Shown in pieces: positions 24,928 through 33,429 of a stretch of 64,000 nt of DNA. Below the pieces are notes generated by a model. It was not told the origin of the DNA and made no database searches. It saw nothing but the letters and a program-made list of their open reading frames with translations. The position numbers and the translations under genes are program-made. Source of the DNA: an uncultured Rubritalea sp. (GTDB taxonomy: Bacteria > Verrucomicrobiota > Verrucomicrobiia > Verrucomicrobiales > Akkermansiaceae); assembly GCA_937923145.1 (NCBI GenBank), contig CALAJT010000006.1, positions 1-64,000 of the forward strand, given 5' to 3'. Positions within the stretch are counted from its first letter, which is position 1; the number at the start of each line of letters is the position of its first letter.

Positions 24928-26154
24928 CTATAGTTTAGTGACGTTATCGAGTCTCGGATGATTATCTTTAAGGTCATTGATTTTGATCCCCTTATTTTTA
25001 TTCATCGTATCCATCGCACGGAAGGTAGCTTCCATTCCCCCTATAGCAGCTAGAACATCTTTGGTGTGACCAGTTTCTGAAATAGTGTGCATATTTCTGA
25101 TAGGAAAGCCGATCGATGTAACAGCACTATCAAATCCTGATAGAGCTGCGGCCATAGCGTCAGTGCCCGTATCTCTGCCAGAGAAGTCCATTTGGTAAGG
25201 AATGTCATCAGCCTGACAGGATTCTTCGATGAGAGTGTTTATATATTCGCTAGTGACAGCTCCCTTGGTAATAGAGAATCCCTTGCCCATCGTAAGTGCG
25301 TTCATCTTCTGCGCTCCTAGATTTGGAGCGGCATCGTAGTCGTGATTTACATCTGCGCCGATAAGGATGTCTGGCTTCATTTCACCTGCTATAGCCATTG
25401 CTCCACGGCGTCCTATTTCCTCGTGCGTAGCGATTGTATAAAGAATACGGATATTCTTCAGCGGTTTCTTCGCAAAGATTCGCGCTAACTCAGCTACTAT
25501 AAAACAGCCTAAGCCGTTATCAAGGTATGCTCCATAGAATGTATTATCAGTGAATCCCTTTCTTATAGGACGATCTAGAATGATCGGGTCACCAGCACGG
25601 ATGCCTAGCATCTCGATTTTATCCTTACATTTTTCACCATGCATCTGGAGTTCTAGATAGAGTTGGGTAGGCTTGATTCCTTTGTCGCCAGTGCGCTGTG
25701 CAGGCTCTGAGAAATGAATAGCTCCAAGTGCCTCAATAGTTCCCCCTTCGATAAGTCTATAATCACCTGGCTTTTTAGGATCTTGAGAGAAAAGTTTCAC
25801 CTCGTGACCTATTAGAGTGCAAGGTAGGAAAGAATCACTATTGACCCAGATTTTACCATCAGAGCCAATACTGCGCACCTGAAGGCGGATCTTATCTGCA
25901 TGTCCTATGATCATCACAGAAGTGCGCTCTTCATCACCGGGATGAGAATCAAGCACGATCCCTGCGTTGCCCTTGAACTGATGCACAGCCCATGACTTAG
26001 GTTTAATCTCCTCGAAAAATGGTTTAATAACGCCATAGGACATAGCGGCTTCAAGACCGATCGGGCTAGGAGCTGCTAGGATTTCTCTCATCCATTCAAA
26101 TTGTTTTGCTGGCATGGCTTTATCCCATGCTGGTTTTGCTTTCTTAGTTGGCAT
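24928..26154 (-). CDS. M42-family metallo-aminopeptidase
   Basis: This 408-residue protein fits the M42 glutamyl aminopeptidase/TET family. Metal ligands and catalytic residues are visible: the His-Asp in GHADKI, the Asp in LDNGLGCFIVAEL, the Glu pair in THEEIGRRGA, the Asp in IGADVNHDY, and the late His in RNMHTISETG. M42 enzymes form cytosolic dodecamers that degrade peptides. It is slightly longer than the usual 340-360 residues, with a basic N-terminal extension. It is divergent from pdxH. Confidence 0.88.
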   Translation of the reverse strand: MPTKKAKPAWDKAMPAKQFEWMREILAAPSPIGLEAAMSYGVIKPFFEEIKPKSWAVHQFKGNAGIVLDSHPGDEERTSVMIIGHADKIRLQVRSIGSDGKIWVNSDSFLPCTLIGHEVKLFSQDPKKPGDYRLIEGGTIEALGAIHFSEPAQRTGDKGIKPTQLYLELQMHGEKCKDKIEMLGIRAGDPIILDRPIRKGFTDNTFYGAYLDNGLGCFIVAELARIFAKKPLKNIRILYTIATHEEIGRRGAMAIAGEMKPDILIGADVNHDYDAAPNLGAQKMNALTMGKGFSITKGAVTSEYINTLIEESCQADDIPYQMDFSGRDTGTDAMAAALSGFDSAVTSIGFPIRNMHTISETGHTKDVLAAIGGMEATFRAMDTMNKNKGIKINDLKDNHPRLDNVTKL

Positions 26155-26245
26155 AATAGTAAAATTGTTTACCTAGAGAGGTTGAAGGATGCATTTTTTG
26201 AGACAAGAGAAATAACATTTATTTAGCTAAAATGCATCTAGCGTG

Positions 26246-26273
26246 TTGACCGATTTAAGATATGCCTTAAATA
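26246..26273 (+). promoter_or_regulatory. sigma-70-type promoter of pdxH
   Basis: TTGACC (26246-26251) and TAAATA (26268-26273) are separated by 16 bases. The expected transcription start, about 7 bases later, falls at or next to the pdxH ATG at 26281, so the mRNA would be leaderless or nearly so. Confidence 0.6.
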
Positions 26274-26280
26274 TTTAATC

Positions 26281-26937
26281 ATGAACAAACCGACTCCTAG
26301 TTTAGCAGACCTCAGAGAAAATTACACCATGGCAGGATTAGATGTGATCGATGTTCATCCTGATCCCATCACTCAATTTCAAAACTGGATGGATCTAGCT
26401 ATCAGCTCTGACATAGTAGAGCCAAATGCGATGACCTTGGCGACCGCTGATAAGAATGGAATTCCATCATCAAGAATTGTTCTTCTAAAGCATTACGATG
26501 AGAAGGGATTCTGTTTCTTCACTAACTACACATCTCGGAAGGGGCAAGACATCGCACAGAACCCACATGCGGCGATAGTGCTTCACTGGAAAGAGCTAGA
26601 GCGCCAGATCTGTATCCGTGGAAAAGTAGAAAAAGTGTCCCGCGAAGAGTCGGAAAACTATTTCCACATGCGCCCCCACAAATCTCAGATCGGAGCGGTA
26701 GCATCAGAGCAAAGCCATCCTATTGAAAACAGAAGAGCACTCGAAGATAGAGAGCAAGAGCTGTTAGAGAAATACCCAGAAGGGACAACAGTGCCACTAC
26801 CTGATTTCTGGGGAGGCTTCCGCATCATCCCCGAGTATATCGAATTCTGGCAGGGACGCCCTAGCAGACTCCATGATCGTATCGTTTATACATTAAATAA
26901 AAATGGTGACTGGGAGCTCAATCGTCTATGCCCTTAA
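26281..26937 (+). CDS. pdxH: pyridoxamine 5'-phosphate oxidase
   Basis: PdxH oxidises pyridoxine or pyridoxamine 5'-phosphate to pyridoxal 5'-phosphate with FMN and oxygen. The 218-residue protein has PNAMTLATADKNGIPSSRIV, LLKHYDEKGFCFFTNYTSRK, QICIRGKVEKVSREESENYF, and the C-terminal signature FWQGRPSRLHDRIVY ending in RLCP. Length matches the family. A candidate promoter stands just before the ATG. A lipocalin gene follows after a promoter-bearing gap. Confidence 0.96.
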   Translation: MNKPTPSLADLRENYTMAGLDVIDVHPDPITQFQNWMDLAISSDIVEPNAMTLATADKNGIPSSRIVLLKHYDEKGFCFFTNYTSRKGQDIAQNPHAAIVLHWKELERQICIRGKVEKVSREESENYFHMRPHKSQIGAVASEQSHPIENRRALEDREQELLEKYPEGTTVPLPDFWGGFRIIPEYIEFWQGRPSRLHDRIVYTLNKNGDWELNRLCP

Positions 26938-26966
26938 ATATCCCATACAACTCCCTAAGCTCATTA

Positions 26967-26995
26967 TTGGACAAAATAGAATGTGGTATTAAACT
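26967..26995 (+). promoter_or_regulatory. sigma-70-type promoter of the lipocalin gene
   Basis: TTGGAC (26967-26972) and TAAACT (26990-26995) are 17 bases apart, about 20 bases before the ATG at 27016. The pattern TGCATCC-N16-CGTT found elsewhere in this locus is not present here. Confidence 0.5.
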
Positions 26996-27015
26996 ATAAC
27001 TCTATCACAAATAAA

Positions 27016-27576
27016 ATGAAATTTATGAAAAGACATTGGATCAAGTTAGTTGTAGTTGCAGGCATAGCTGCATTTGGGTTTACAGGATTAAATAGCTGCA
27101 CATCAGTTCCAGAGGGAATTAAACCAGTCACTGGATTTAACCAGCAAAAGTATCTTGGTAAGTGGTACGAGATAGCCCGTTTAGACCACAGATTCGAAAG
27201 AGGTCTGAGTAATGTTAGCGCTGAATACTCTGTCAAAGATGGTGGTGGTATTAAAGTTCTAAACCGTGGTTATGAAGATGAAAAGGGAGAATGGAGTGAA
27301 GCGGAAGGCAAAGCATATTTCGTTGATTCACCTGACAAGGCGCATCTCAAAGTATCCTTCTTCGGACCATTCTACGGCTCCTACGTAGTATTCGAACTAG
27401 ATGGAGACTACCAATACTCCTACGTCACAGGAAACTCCCGAGACTACCTCTGGTTCCTCTCGCGCACGCCGACTATCACTGCAGAGCAGAAGCAAGCATT
27501 CCTGAAAAAGACAAAGGACCTCGGCTTTGATACCGACGCCCTTATATTTGTAGATCAGGAAAAGAATGTGAAGTAA
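27016..27576 (+). CDS. bacterial lipocalin (Blc-like outer-membrane lipoprotein)
   Basis: I chose the ATG at 27016 (186 residues). The lipoprotein signal ends at LNSC. The lipocalin signature follows: YLGKWYEIARLDHRFERG, then the strands EGKAYFVDSPDKAHLKVSF and YVTGNSRDYLWFLSRTPTI. Blc-type lipocalins bind lysophospholipids and fatty acids and help maintain membrane lipids. Lipocalins are common members of ECF/ChrR-type photooxidative-stress loci, and this one lies at the edge of such a locus, convergent with the last gene of the lipid operon. Confidence 0.9.
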   Translation: MKFMKRHWIKLVVVAGIAAFGFTGLNSCTSVPEGIKPVTGFNQQKYLGKWYEIARLDHRFERGLSNVSAEYSVKDGGGIKVLNRGYEDEKGEWSEAEGKAYFVDSPDKAHLKVSFFGPFYGSYVVFELDGDYQYSYVTGNSRDYLWFLSRTPTITAEQKQAFLKKTKDLGFDTDALIFVDQEKNVK

Positions 27577-27698
27577 GTTCTTTTTAGCTCATGCCTGCGG
27601 CGTTAGACAGGATTATAAAGAATTTCACTTGGGTTGTAATTCTGTTAATTCTGAAAAATTTTGATAATTCTGTCTAAAGTATAGTCAGTGTAGACTCC

Positions 27699-28748
27699 TT
27701 ACTTCTTATTCTTAAATCTATAGTGAGAAACAAACCATTCCTCACCTTCTCTGAATCCCCATAGCTCGGCGCATGCCATGTAGAAGCAGCGCCAGTAGAC
27801 CCACCATTTTACAGACTGGTGCTTTCCGTAGGTTTCTTCGATGAGTGGATAGAGAGTTTCTTTGTTGGCATCCATGCGGTCTAACCATGCATTACTCGTG
27901 CGTTCATAATGGCTGCCGTTTACTTGCCAGTGGTCATCGATAGCTAGGTGGTCTTGGAAGTAGAGTAGCAGGTCATCGCTCGGCATTTGTCCGCCGGTGA
28001 AGAAATATTTACTCATCCAGTCGTCATCGCTCTCAATCTCGTAGTGATAGGAAGTATCCTTGTGGGTGAAAATGTGGACGAAGAGTGTGCCGTCTGGCTT
28101 CAGCCAGTTACTCACACGCTCTAACAGAAGTTGATAGTTCTTCATGTGCTCGAACATTTCTACAGAGACAACACGGTCAAATACGCTTTCACCTACGCCT
28201 TCGAAATCAATCATGTTGACTGTCTTAATAGTGACGTTATTTAGTCCGCGATCTTCTAGCTGAGAATTGATAAATTCTCTCTGAGTATTAGAGTTCGAAA
28301 TAGCGGTGATCTCTGAGTTCGGATAGTGCTTCGCCATCCAGAGTGTGAGAGATCCCCAGCCGCAACCGAGTTCCAAAATACGGTCGCCATCTTTGAGGGC
28401 TGCACGTTCACAAGTGAGCTTAAGCATACGAGCTTCTGTGACTTCGATATCATCGCTAGTCTCACCATCTTTCCAGTAACCTGAACTATATTTTAAATGT
28501 GGTCCTAGGCAACCTTGGAAGAATTTAGTTGGCAATTCGTAGTGCTGTTCATTCGCTTCATCAGTAGCTATAGCGAGTGGGCTATTTTTTAGATCTTCTA
28601 CATGCTTCATGAGTCCAGCTTGTCTGTCTTCGCAGTGGTCTGGGCGGACTTTTTCGAGTGTTTTAAGCAGTCGCTTACGGATTCCGTAGCGGATGAGTTT
28701 ATCGGGGATACGGTCGTTTTCTAGCCAGTCGTTAATGTCTAATTTCAT
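27699..28748 (-). CDS. CFA-type SAM-dependent methyltransferase (second copy in operon)
   Basis: This 349-residue protein is a divergent cyclopropane-fatty-acid-synthase relative. The SAM-binding motif is ILELGCGWGSLTLWMAKHYP. The VVSVEMFEHMKNY segment resembles the active-site Glu region, and YSSGYWKDGETSDDIEVTE is the substrate-cap motif before it. The C-terminus, with SVKWWVYWRCFYMACAELWG, is aromatic-rich. It lacks the long N-terminal domain of the first copy. Relatives methylate a double bond or a neighbouring carbon of membrane acyl chains. It is the last gene of the eight-gene operon and overlaps the DUF1295 gene by 4 bases (ATGA). The product could be cyclopropane, methyl-branched or furan acyl chains; which one cannot be told. 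Confidence 0.82.
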   Translation of the reverse strand: MKLDINDWLENDRIPDKLIRYGIRKRLLKTLEKVRPDHCEDRQAGLMKHVEDLKNSPLAIATDEANEQHYELPTKFFQGCLGPHLKYSSGYWKDGETSDDIEVTEARMLKLTCERAALKDGDRILELGCGWGSLTLWMAKHYPNSEITAISNSNTQREFINSQLEDRGLNNVTIKTVNMIDFEGVGESVFDRVVSVEMFEHMKNYQLLLERVSNWLKPDGTLFVHIFTHKDTSYHYEIESDDDWMSKYFFTGGQMPSDDLLLYFQDHLAIDDHWQVNGSHYERTSNAWLDRMDANKETLYPLIEETYGKHQSVKWWVYWRCFYMACAELWGFREGEEWFVSHYRFKNKK

Positions 28749-29533
28749 GATGATTTTTTAGGTTGTTTTTTGAACCAGGGCACGAAGGCGCTAGTGGTTT
28801 GTTGATATTTACGGTAGGCATCGCCCTTGCTTTTGAGCGATGATTTTTCGGCAGGGGGAATGCCGGAGACTTTGGTGAGAAGGATGATCATTAGGATGGG
28901 AGCGTGCATAGTGTAGACGCCTCCAGAAGATCCACAGGCGAATAGATAGATTCCAACCCAAATAACTGCTTCAAAGAAGTAGTTAGGGTGGCGGCTATAA
29001 TTCCATAATCCGACTTCGCAGATCTCCTTATTGGTATTCATTTTCTTAAATTTATTCAACTGGCTATCGGAAATACTTTCACCAATTAGACCAATTATAA
29101 AGACGCCCAATCCGATGAATTCTATAATAGATAATGCTGATCCATTTTTGGCTGAGTAGTAGAAGGGGAGTGAGAGCAGGAATACCAGAGTGGCATTAAT
29201 GAGGAATACGGCGAGGAAATTACGGTCTGCTTTCTCTGGTCCCCAATGATCACGAAGGCTCTTGTAACGCGGGTCTTCATCTGGGTGGTGAGAGTAGATG
29301 CGCTTAGCAAGATGAAGCCCAAGCCTCAGCGACCAGACTAATGCCATAGAGAGTAGTAGCCCTTTCCTAAGTAGAACAGCATCAAAGGTAATAAGGTAGA
29401 TAACAACAGGCACAGGCAAAGAGAGGGCCCACATTGCATCTACGATACTGACGTTTTTTATCTTTACAGAAATGAGCCAACCTACCATGAATATGACCGC
29501 TAAAATTATAGCTACAGTAATTAATAAGTTCAT
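28745..29533 (-). CDS. DUF1295 membrane protein (steroid 5-alpha-reductase-like)
   Basis: This 262-residue integral membrane protein has about six or seven spans and the DUF1295 signature: SLRLGLHLAKRIYSHHPDED, KEICEVGLWNYSRHPNYFFE and a late SGIPPAEKSSL. The conserved His, Asn and Tyr match the reductase/isoprenylcysteine-methyltransferase superfamily. Its partner genes are membrane-lipid enzymes, so reduction or methylation of a lipid is plausible. It overlaps both neighbours by 4 bases. It is one of the few genes here with a good Shine-Dalgarno (AAGGAG, 8 bases before the ATG), but that sequence is also coding in the gene upstream. Confidence 0.85.
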   Translation of the reverse strand: MNLLITVAIILAVIFMVGWLISVKIKNVSIVDAMWALSLPVPVVIYLITFDAVLLRKGLLLSMALVWSLRLGLHLAKRIYSHHPDEDPRYKSLRDHWGPEKADRNFLAVFLINATLVFLLSLPFYYSAKNGSALSIIEFIGLGVFIIGLIGESISDSQLNKFKKMNTNKEICEVGLWNYSRHPNYFFEAVIWVGIYLFACGSSGGVYTMHAPILMIILLTKVSGIPPAEKSSLKSKGDAYRKYQQTTSAFVPWFKKQPKKSS

Positions 29534-30072
29534 GCTGACTGCTCCTTAGTTAGATTTTTTCTAGCCTGATATTTTTTTAGAATACGTAAAAATATGAAGT
29601 AAAATAAGACAGCAAACCAAGGTGTAATGAGTGCCCAAGCTTCGATTCCATAGAGTGCAGTCATCCCAAAGTCTTTTGCAAATTGAGTCGGATCTGCTTT
29701 AAATTTACTAAGTAGTTCAGGAATACTAAAAGGGATGTTTTCTACACCATTCAGGTTTTCACCGGTTCGGATAAACACGAGAATAAGTCCGACATGAAGG
29801 GCGTAGAAAAGCGATTTGAATAAGATTAAAAATGGTATGTTTAGCTTTAAAATATAGCCGACAATCACACTCAGAATATTAGTCGTCCCTAGCACGGGAA
29901 AGGCAGAGATGACAGGTGCGACTGCCATCGTGAGTGCTACTTTCTCCACGGATGTTCCTTTAGTCAGCTGCTTCTTTATAGGTTTAACTACCAGCCGATT
30001 CCATATTCTACGGAATCTACTAGGAGATTTATTTTCTGTGAGATCTTGTGACAAGGCTATCGTAGGAGACAC
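29530..30072 (-). CDS. DUF2062 membrane protein
   Basis: This 180-residue membrane protein has a basic N-terminus (RRIWNRLVVKPIKKQLTK) and about three hydrophobic segments. The pattern VAPVISAFPVLGTTNILSVI followed by YILKLNIPFLILFKSLFYAL fits DUF2062. Function is unknown in the family; members often neighbour lipid or glycan genes. It lies 5 bases after the first CFA-type gene and overlaps DUF1295 by 4 bases. Confidence 0.75.
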   Translation of the reverse strand: MSPTIALSQDLTENKSPSRFRRIWNRLVVKPIKKQLTKGTSVEKVALTMAVAPVISAFPVLGTTNILSVIVGYILKLNIPFLILFKSLFYALHVGLILVFIRTGENLNGVENIPFSIPELLSKFKADPTQFAKDFGMTALYGIEAWALITPWFAVLFYFIFLRILKKYQARKNLTKEQSA

Positions 30073-30077
30073 TGTTT

Positions 30078-31340
30078 TTAGCGTGCAGGCACGAGTTTTT
30101 CGTTATTAGGCTTTGTATAGATAGCTTGTACTACGCTGATGTTTCTGGTAGCAAAGCCTGCTTCACAATACTTGAGATAGTAATTCCATTTACGGATGAA
30201 TGTCTCACTGAAGCCCTGTTTTCTTACAGTAGGGAGTTGCTCATTGAAGCGATCATACCATTCTGATAGTGTGCGAGCATAGTCTAGTCCCATATCGTCT
30301 ACTTGGAATGTGGTGAGTTCACCAGTCTGCTTCATCACCTGATTAAGTCGACCCAGAGAGATGAGGAGTGAGCCTGGGAAAATGTGTCTTTGGATAAAGT
30401 CTACACCTCGTTTTAGCTGGTCATAGCGGCAATCAGGAACGGTAATCATCTGTAGTCCTAGGGCACCTTCAGGTTTGAGTAGCTCATTACATTTCTTGAA
30501 ATATCCTGGTAAAAATTTATCACCAACAGCCTCTAACATTTCTATAGAAACGATGTGGTCAAACTTACCCTCAATCTCACGGTAGTCTTGTAACACGAGA
30601 TTTACCTTATCGCTGAGACTTGCATCTTTCACACGTTGGACTGCGTAGTTGAGTTGCTCTTGAGAAATAGTTACACCCTTGATGCTGACGCCGTAGTTTT
30701 TAGCAGCATGGCAGGCGAATCCTCCCCAGCCACAGCCGATTTCTAGAACTTCATCGCCCTCTTTGAGTTGGAGTTTACGGCAGAGTGCGTCGTATTTTTC
30801 AAATTGAGATTCTTCCAGAGTACAGTCTTCCGAAGTGAAGATGCCGCTAGAATAAGTCATGGATGGATCGAGGAATAACTTATAGAATTCGTTACCTAAG
30901 TCGTAGTGCTCAGAGATGTTTTTCTTGCTAGTACGGATCGTGTTTGCACGTGCGGCATGGAAAAGTTTGTTGAGGAACTTAAGCTTGTTCACTGCCTTCA
31001 GTTTACCAGATGAAGCTTTAGCACCCATCTTGATATTCATGTTACGGACAAACCATGTGATGACTGCTTTGATGTCTGGTGTGTCCCAGATTTTTTCCAT
31101 GTAGGCTTCTCCCATTCCTACATTTCCATAAGCGACACAGCGTCGGAAAAATTCCTTGTCGTCATTCAGCTGGATCTCGGCTTCTACAGCATGACCTGCT
31201 TCTCCATATTGCTGAGATGTGCCATCGCTATAGCGTAGCACTAAACCGCCCTGAGGCATAGAGGTGAAGAGTTTTTGAATGATTTTTTGTTGCCATCCGT
31301 AGTTGGTTTTTAAGGGGGAGTCTAGTGTGGTAGAGGACAT
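30078..31340 (-). CDS. cyclopropane-fatty-acyl-phospholipid synthase family methyltransferase
   Basis: This 420-residue protein has the full CFA-synthase layout: an N-terminal domain (about 1-120, with LVLRYSDGTSQQYGEAGH), the cap motif YDLGNEFYKLFLDPSMTYSS, the SAM motif VLEIGCGWGGFACHAAKNYG, and the catalytic SIEMLEAVGDKFLP. It also has GVDFIQRHIFPGS. It uses SAM to add a methylene or methyl group to unsaturated acyl chains in membrane phospholipids. In the operon it follows the desaturase, FAD oxidoreductase and DUF1365 genes, with 1 base between it and DUF1365. Related genes in Rhodobacter sphaeroides belong to the RpoE-ChrR singlet-oxygen response. Confidence 0.9.
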   Translation of the reverse strand: MSSTTLDSPLKTNYGWQQKIIQKLFTSMPQGGLVLRYSDGTSQQYGEAGHAVEAEIQLNDDKEFFRRCVAYGNVGMGEAYMEKIWDTPDIKAVITWFVRNMNIKMGAKASSGKLKAVNKLKFLNKLFHAARANTIRTSKKNISEHYDLGNEFYKLFLDPSMTYSSGIFTSEDCTLEESQFEKYDALCRKLQLKEGDEVLEIGCGWGGFACHAAKNYGVSIKGVTISQEQLNYAVQRVKDASLSDKVNLVLQDYREIEGKFDHIVSIEMLEAVGDKFLPGYFKKCNELLKPEGALGLQMITVPDCRYDQLKRGVDFIQRHIFPGSLLISLGRLNQVMKQTGELTTFQVDDMGLDYARTLSEWYDRFNEQLPTVRKQGFSETFIRKWNYYLKYCEAGFATRNISVVQAIYTKPNNEKLVPAR

Positions 31341-31341
31341 A

Positions 31342-32130
31342 TTATTTTTCTGTTAGAGAGTGATGAGGTCGGATTACCTGAGTTTGTTGGTGCGCAGTTT
31401 TGCGCTTATTTGAAATAGGAAATTTGCGTATCCACATGAGCAATGCATGCCAATGGATCAGGAATATAATACGCATTGTGAGTAATGGATAGCGGAAAAG
31501 ATACCAGACTAGTCTGGAGGTAGTGATCGGCTTCTGGTGTCCACGAATAGTGCTCACAAGGACGATGCCTTCGTCGTCGAGATCATTGATATTGACCGAC
31601 CACTTTTCATTACGCGTACCTATCTGGAAATCGAATTGATCGTCGATTTTTGAAAAGGGAGAAACGTAGAAATCTTTAGCAGTTTCACGTCTGAACCAAT
31701 CGCGTTTATCTTTGGTGTCTATCAGGAACATTTTCTTTTCAAGGAAAGTGTTTCCTACTTCCGCTACTGTTGCTAGGGCAGTGCCATTTTCATCTTCTAG
31801 GTAGTAAAAAGAAACGGGGTTAAACTGATAACCGAAGATTCTAGGGAAGGTCTGCAAGATGTAGCGAGAGACTTTACTGGTGTCGAAATCCTGCTCTTCT
31901 AGAAATGCAATGAGCTTCTTTTTAATCGATGTGTAGCCCTGACCTAGATAGTCCTCGTCCTTTATCGCGTAGAGGTTCAAGCTGTTTCTGCTGAATAGCC
32001 AATGCTTGTCTGCCAACTCATCTAGCTCATCTAAATCGAGCGATAACATGAAGACAGAATAAGAGAACTGACGCTTTACAGGCTTCAGTCTCTTATGATA
32101 AATCTTGCATTGGTAGAGAGACGAATTCAT
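31342..32130 (-). CDS. DUF1365-family protein
   Basis: This 262-residue protein has the DUF1365 pattern: LYQCKIYHKRLKPVKRQFSY at the start, SYSVFMLSLDLDELDELADK, RIFGYQFNPVSFYYLEDENG, and KDFYVSPFSKIDDQFDF. Members almost always sit between an FAD oxidoreductase and a CFA-type methyltransferase, as here. The biochemical role is unproven; acyl-chain or lipid handling is inferred from context. It overlaps the oxidoreductase gene by 4 bases and is followed after 1 base by the methyltransferase gene. Confidence 0.88.
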   Translation of the reverse strand: MNSSLYQCKIYHKRLKPVKRQFSYSVFMLSLDLDELDELADKHWLFSRNSLNLYAIKDEDYLGQGYTSIKKKLIAFLEEQDFDTSKVSRYILQTFPRIFGYQFNPVSFYYLEDENGTALATVAEVGNTFLEKKMFLIDTKDKRDWFRRETAKDFYVSPFSKIDDQFDFQIGTRNEKWSVNINDLDDEGIVLVSTIRGHQKPITTSRLVWYLFRYPLLTMRIIFLIHWHALLMWIRKFPISNKRKTAHQQTQVIRPHHSLTEK

Positions 32131-33422
32131 TTCCAGACATCTCTTCCTAGTAGAGTTTCGCAGAGGTTGACTGCTGAGAGTAGACCATCTTCATGGAAGC
32201 CATAGCGTTGCCAAGCTCCACAGTAAAAGGTGTTGGTTTTCTGCTGTCCTAGTGCATGCAGAGCGGGGATTTTCTTCTGCGCTTCGATAGCTGCTAGATC
32301 GAAGAGTGGGTGTTGGTAATCAATGGTTCTGAGGACATTTTTAGGAGTCGTTTCAGGATTGATCGAGACAAAGTAGTTTTCATTTTTCGAAACGCCTTGG
32401 AGTGAATTCATCCAATAAACTGTCGAGCTAGTGAGTCCTGATCCTGACTCGGTGATACGATAGTTCCATGATGCCCAGCAGGGCTTGTTCTTCGGCATCA
32501 CACTAGTGTCGGTGTGCATGACTGCTAGGTTTAGCTGATATTGGAAAGCGGAGAGAATTTCGATTTCAGAGTCGGTAGGGTCAGAAAGTAGCTTTAGCGA
32601 ATCATCTCCATGGGTAGCCAAAATTACTTGATCATAGACCGCAGAACCATTCTTGCTGATCACTCTAACAGATCCATTTTCTCTGACGATGGAAGTCACT
32701 GGATTATTGATCTGAATACGGTCTTTAAATGGCTGAATGACCTTAGCTACGTAGTTTTTAGCTCCACCGCACACAGTGCGCCATTGCTTACGTTTATCTA
32801 CAGCTAGGAAGCCATGATTTTTCCAAAATCGCATGAGAGTGATTGCAGGAAATTTCTCGATCTTCTCAGGTGGGCTAGACCATACCGCAGATGCCATTGG
32901 CACGAGATACCAGCGGAGAAAATTTTCACCATAGCCACGATGCTCGACATATTCTCTGAGTGTCATGTGATGTAGAGATTCATTTTCTATATCCTCAAGA
33001 GCATCTGAATTGAAGCTCTTGATTTTAAAGAGCATTTTCCAGAATTTGAGGTTGAAAATATTCTTACGCTGACCGAAAATCTCATTAAGTTTACCGCCAT
33101 TAAATTCTAACCCATCAGGGAAATGGTTGACACTGAAAGACATGCTAGTCTCTTTAGTCTCCACTCCGAGTTCTTTAAAAAGTCGTGTAAGGTGAGGATA
33201 AGTGTCCTCATTATAAACCATGAATCCCGTATCGATTGGGATGTCTTTATCACCTTCTTTAACAGTGACTGTGTTGGTGTGTCCACCTATGTAGTCGTTC
33301 GCTTCATAAAGTGTTAGATCTGCTTCATCTTTAAGAAAGTGAGCACAGCCTAAGCCAGAAATTCCTAAACCGATGATAGCGATAGAGGGTTTTTTATCTG
33401 TGGATGTCGTTGAAGATTTCAT
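32127..33422 (-). CDS. FAD-dependent amine-oxidase-type oxidoreductase
   Basis: This 431-residue flavoprotein opens with the FAD-binding motif IAIIGLGISGLGCAHFL and LYEANDYIGGHTNTV, then PIDTGFMVYNEDTYP. The late FYCGAWQRYGFHEDGLLSAV closes the FAD site. It belongs to the group found with DUF1365 and CFA-type genes in photooxidative-stress loci. In Rhodobacter sphaeroides, as I recall, a related desaturase/oxidase acts on methylated acyl chains on the way to furan fatty acids; whether this protein does so is inference. It lies 7 bases after the desaturase gene. Confidence 0.88.
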   Translation of the reverse strand: MKSSTTSTDKKPSIAIIGLGISGLGCAHFLKDEADLTLYEANDYIGGHTNTVTVKEGDKDIPIDTGFMVYNEDTYPHLTRLFKELGVETKETSMSFSVNHFPDGLEFNGGKLNEIFGQRKNIFNLKFWKMLFKIKSFNSDALEDIENESLHHMTLREYVEHRGYGENFLRWYLVPMASAVWSSPPEKIEKFPAITLMRFWKNHGFLAVDKRKQWRTVCGGAKNYVAKVIQPFKDRIQINNPVTSIVRENGSVRVISKNGSAVYDQVILATHGDDSLKLLSDPTDSEIEILSAFQYQLNLAVMHTDTSVMPKNKPCWASWNYRITESGSGLTSSTVYWMNSLQGVSKNENYFVSINPETTPKNVLRTIDYQHPLFDLAAIEAQKKIPALHALGQQKTNTFYCGAWQRYGFHEDGLLSAVNLCETLLGRDVWK

Positions 33423-33429
33423 CAGAGAA

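Noticed and set aside
26167-26193. TGCATCC on the minus strand before the M42 peptidase gene, as a third ECF promoter
   Set aside because: At 16 bases downstream the sequence is AAAC, not CGTT, and no near spacing restores the match.
27637-27672. Three copies of TAATTCTG in the lipocalin-CFA gap
   Set aside because: Short, AT-rich, irregular spacing (9 and 19 bases); no regulator or repeat class is suggested.
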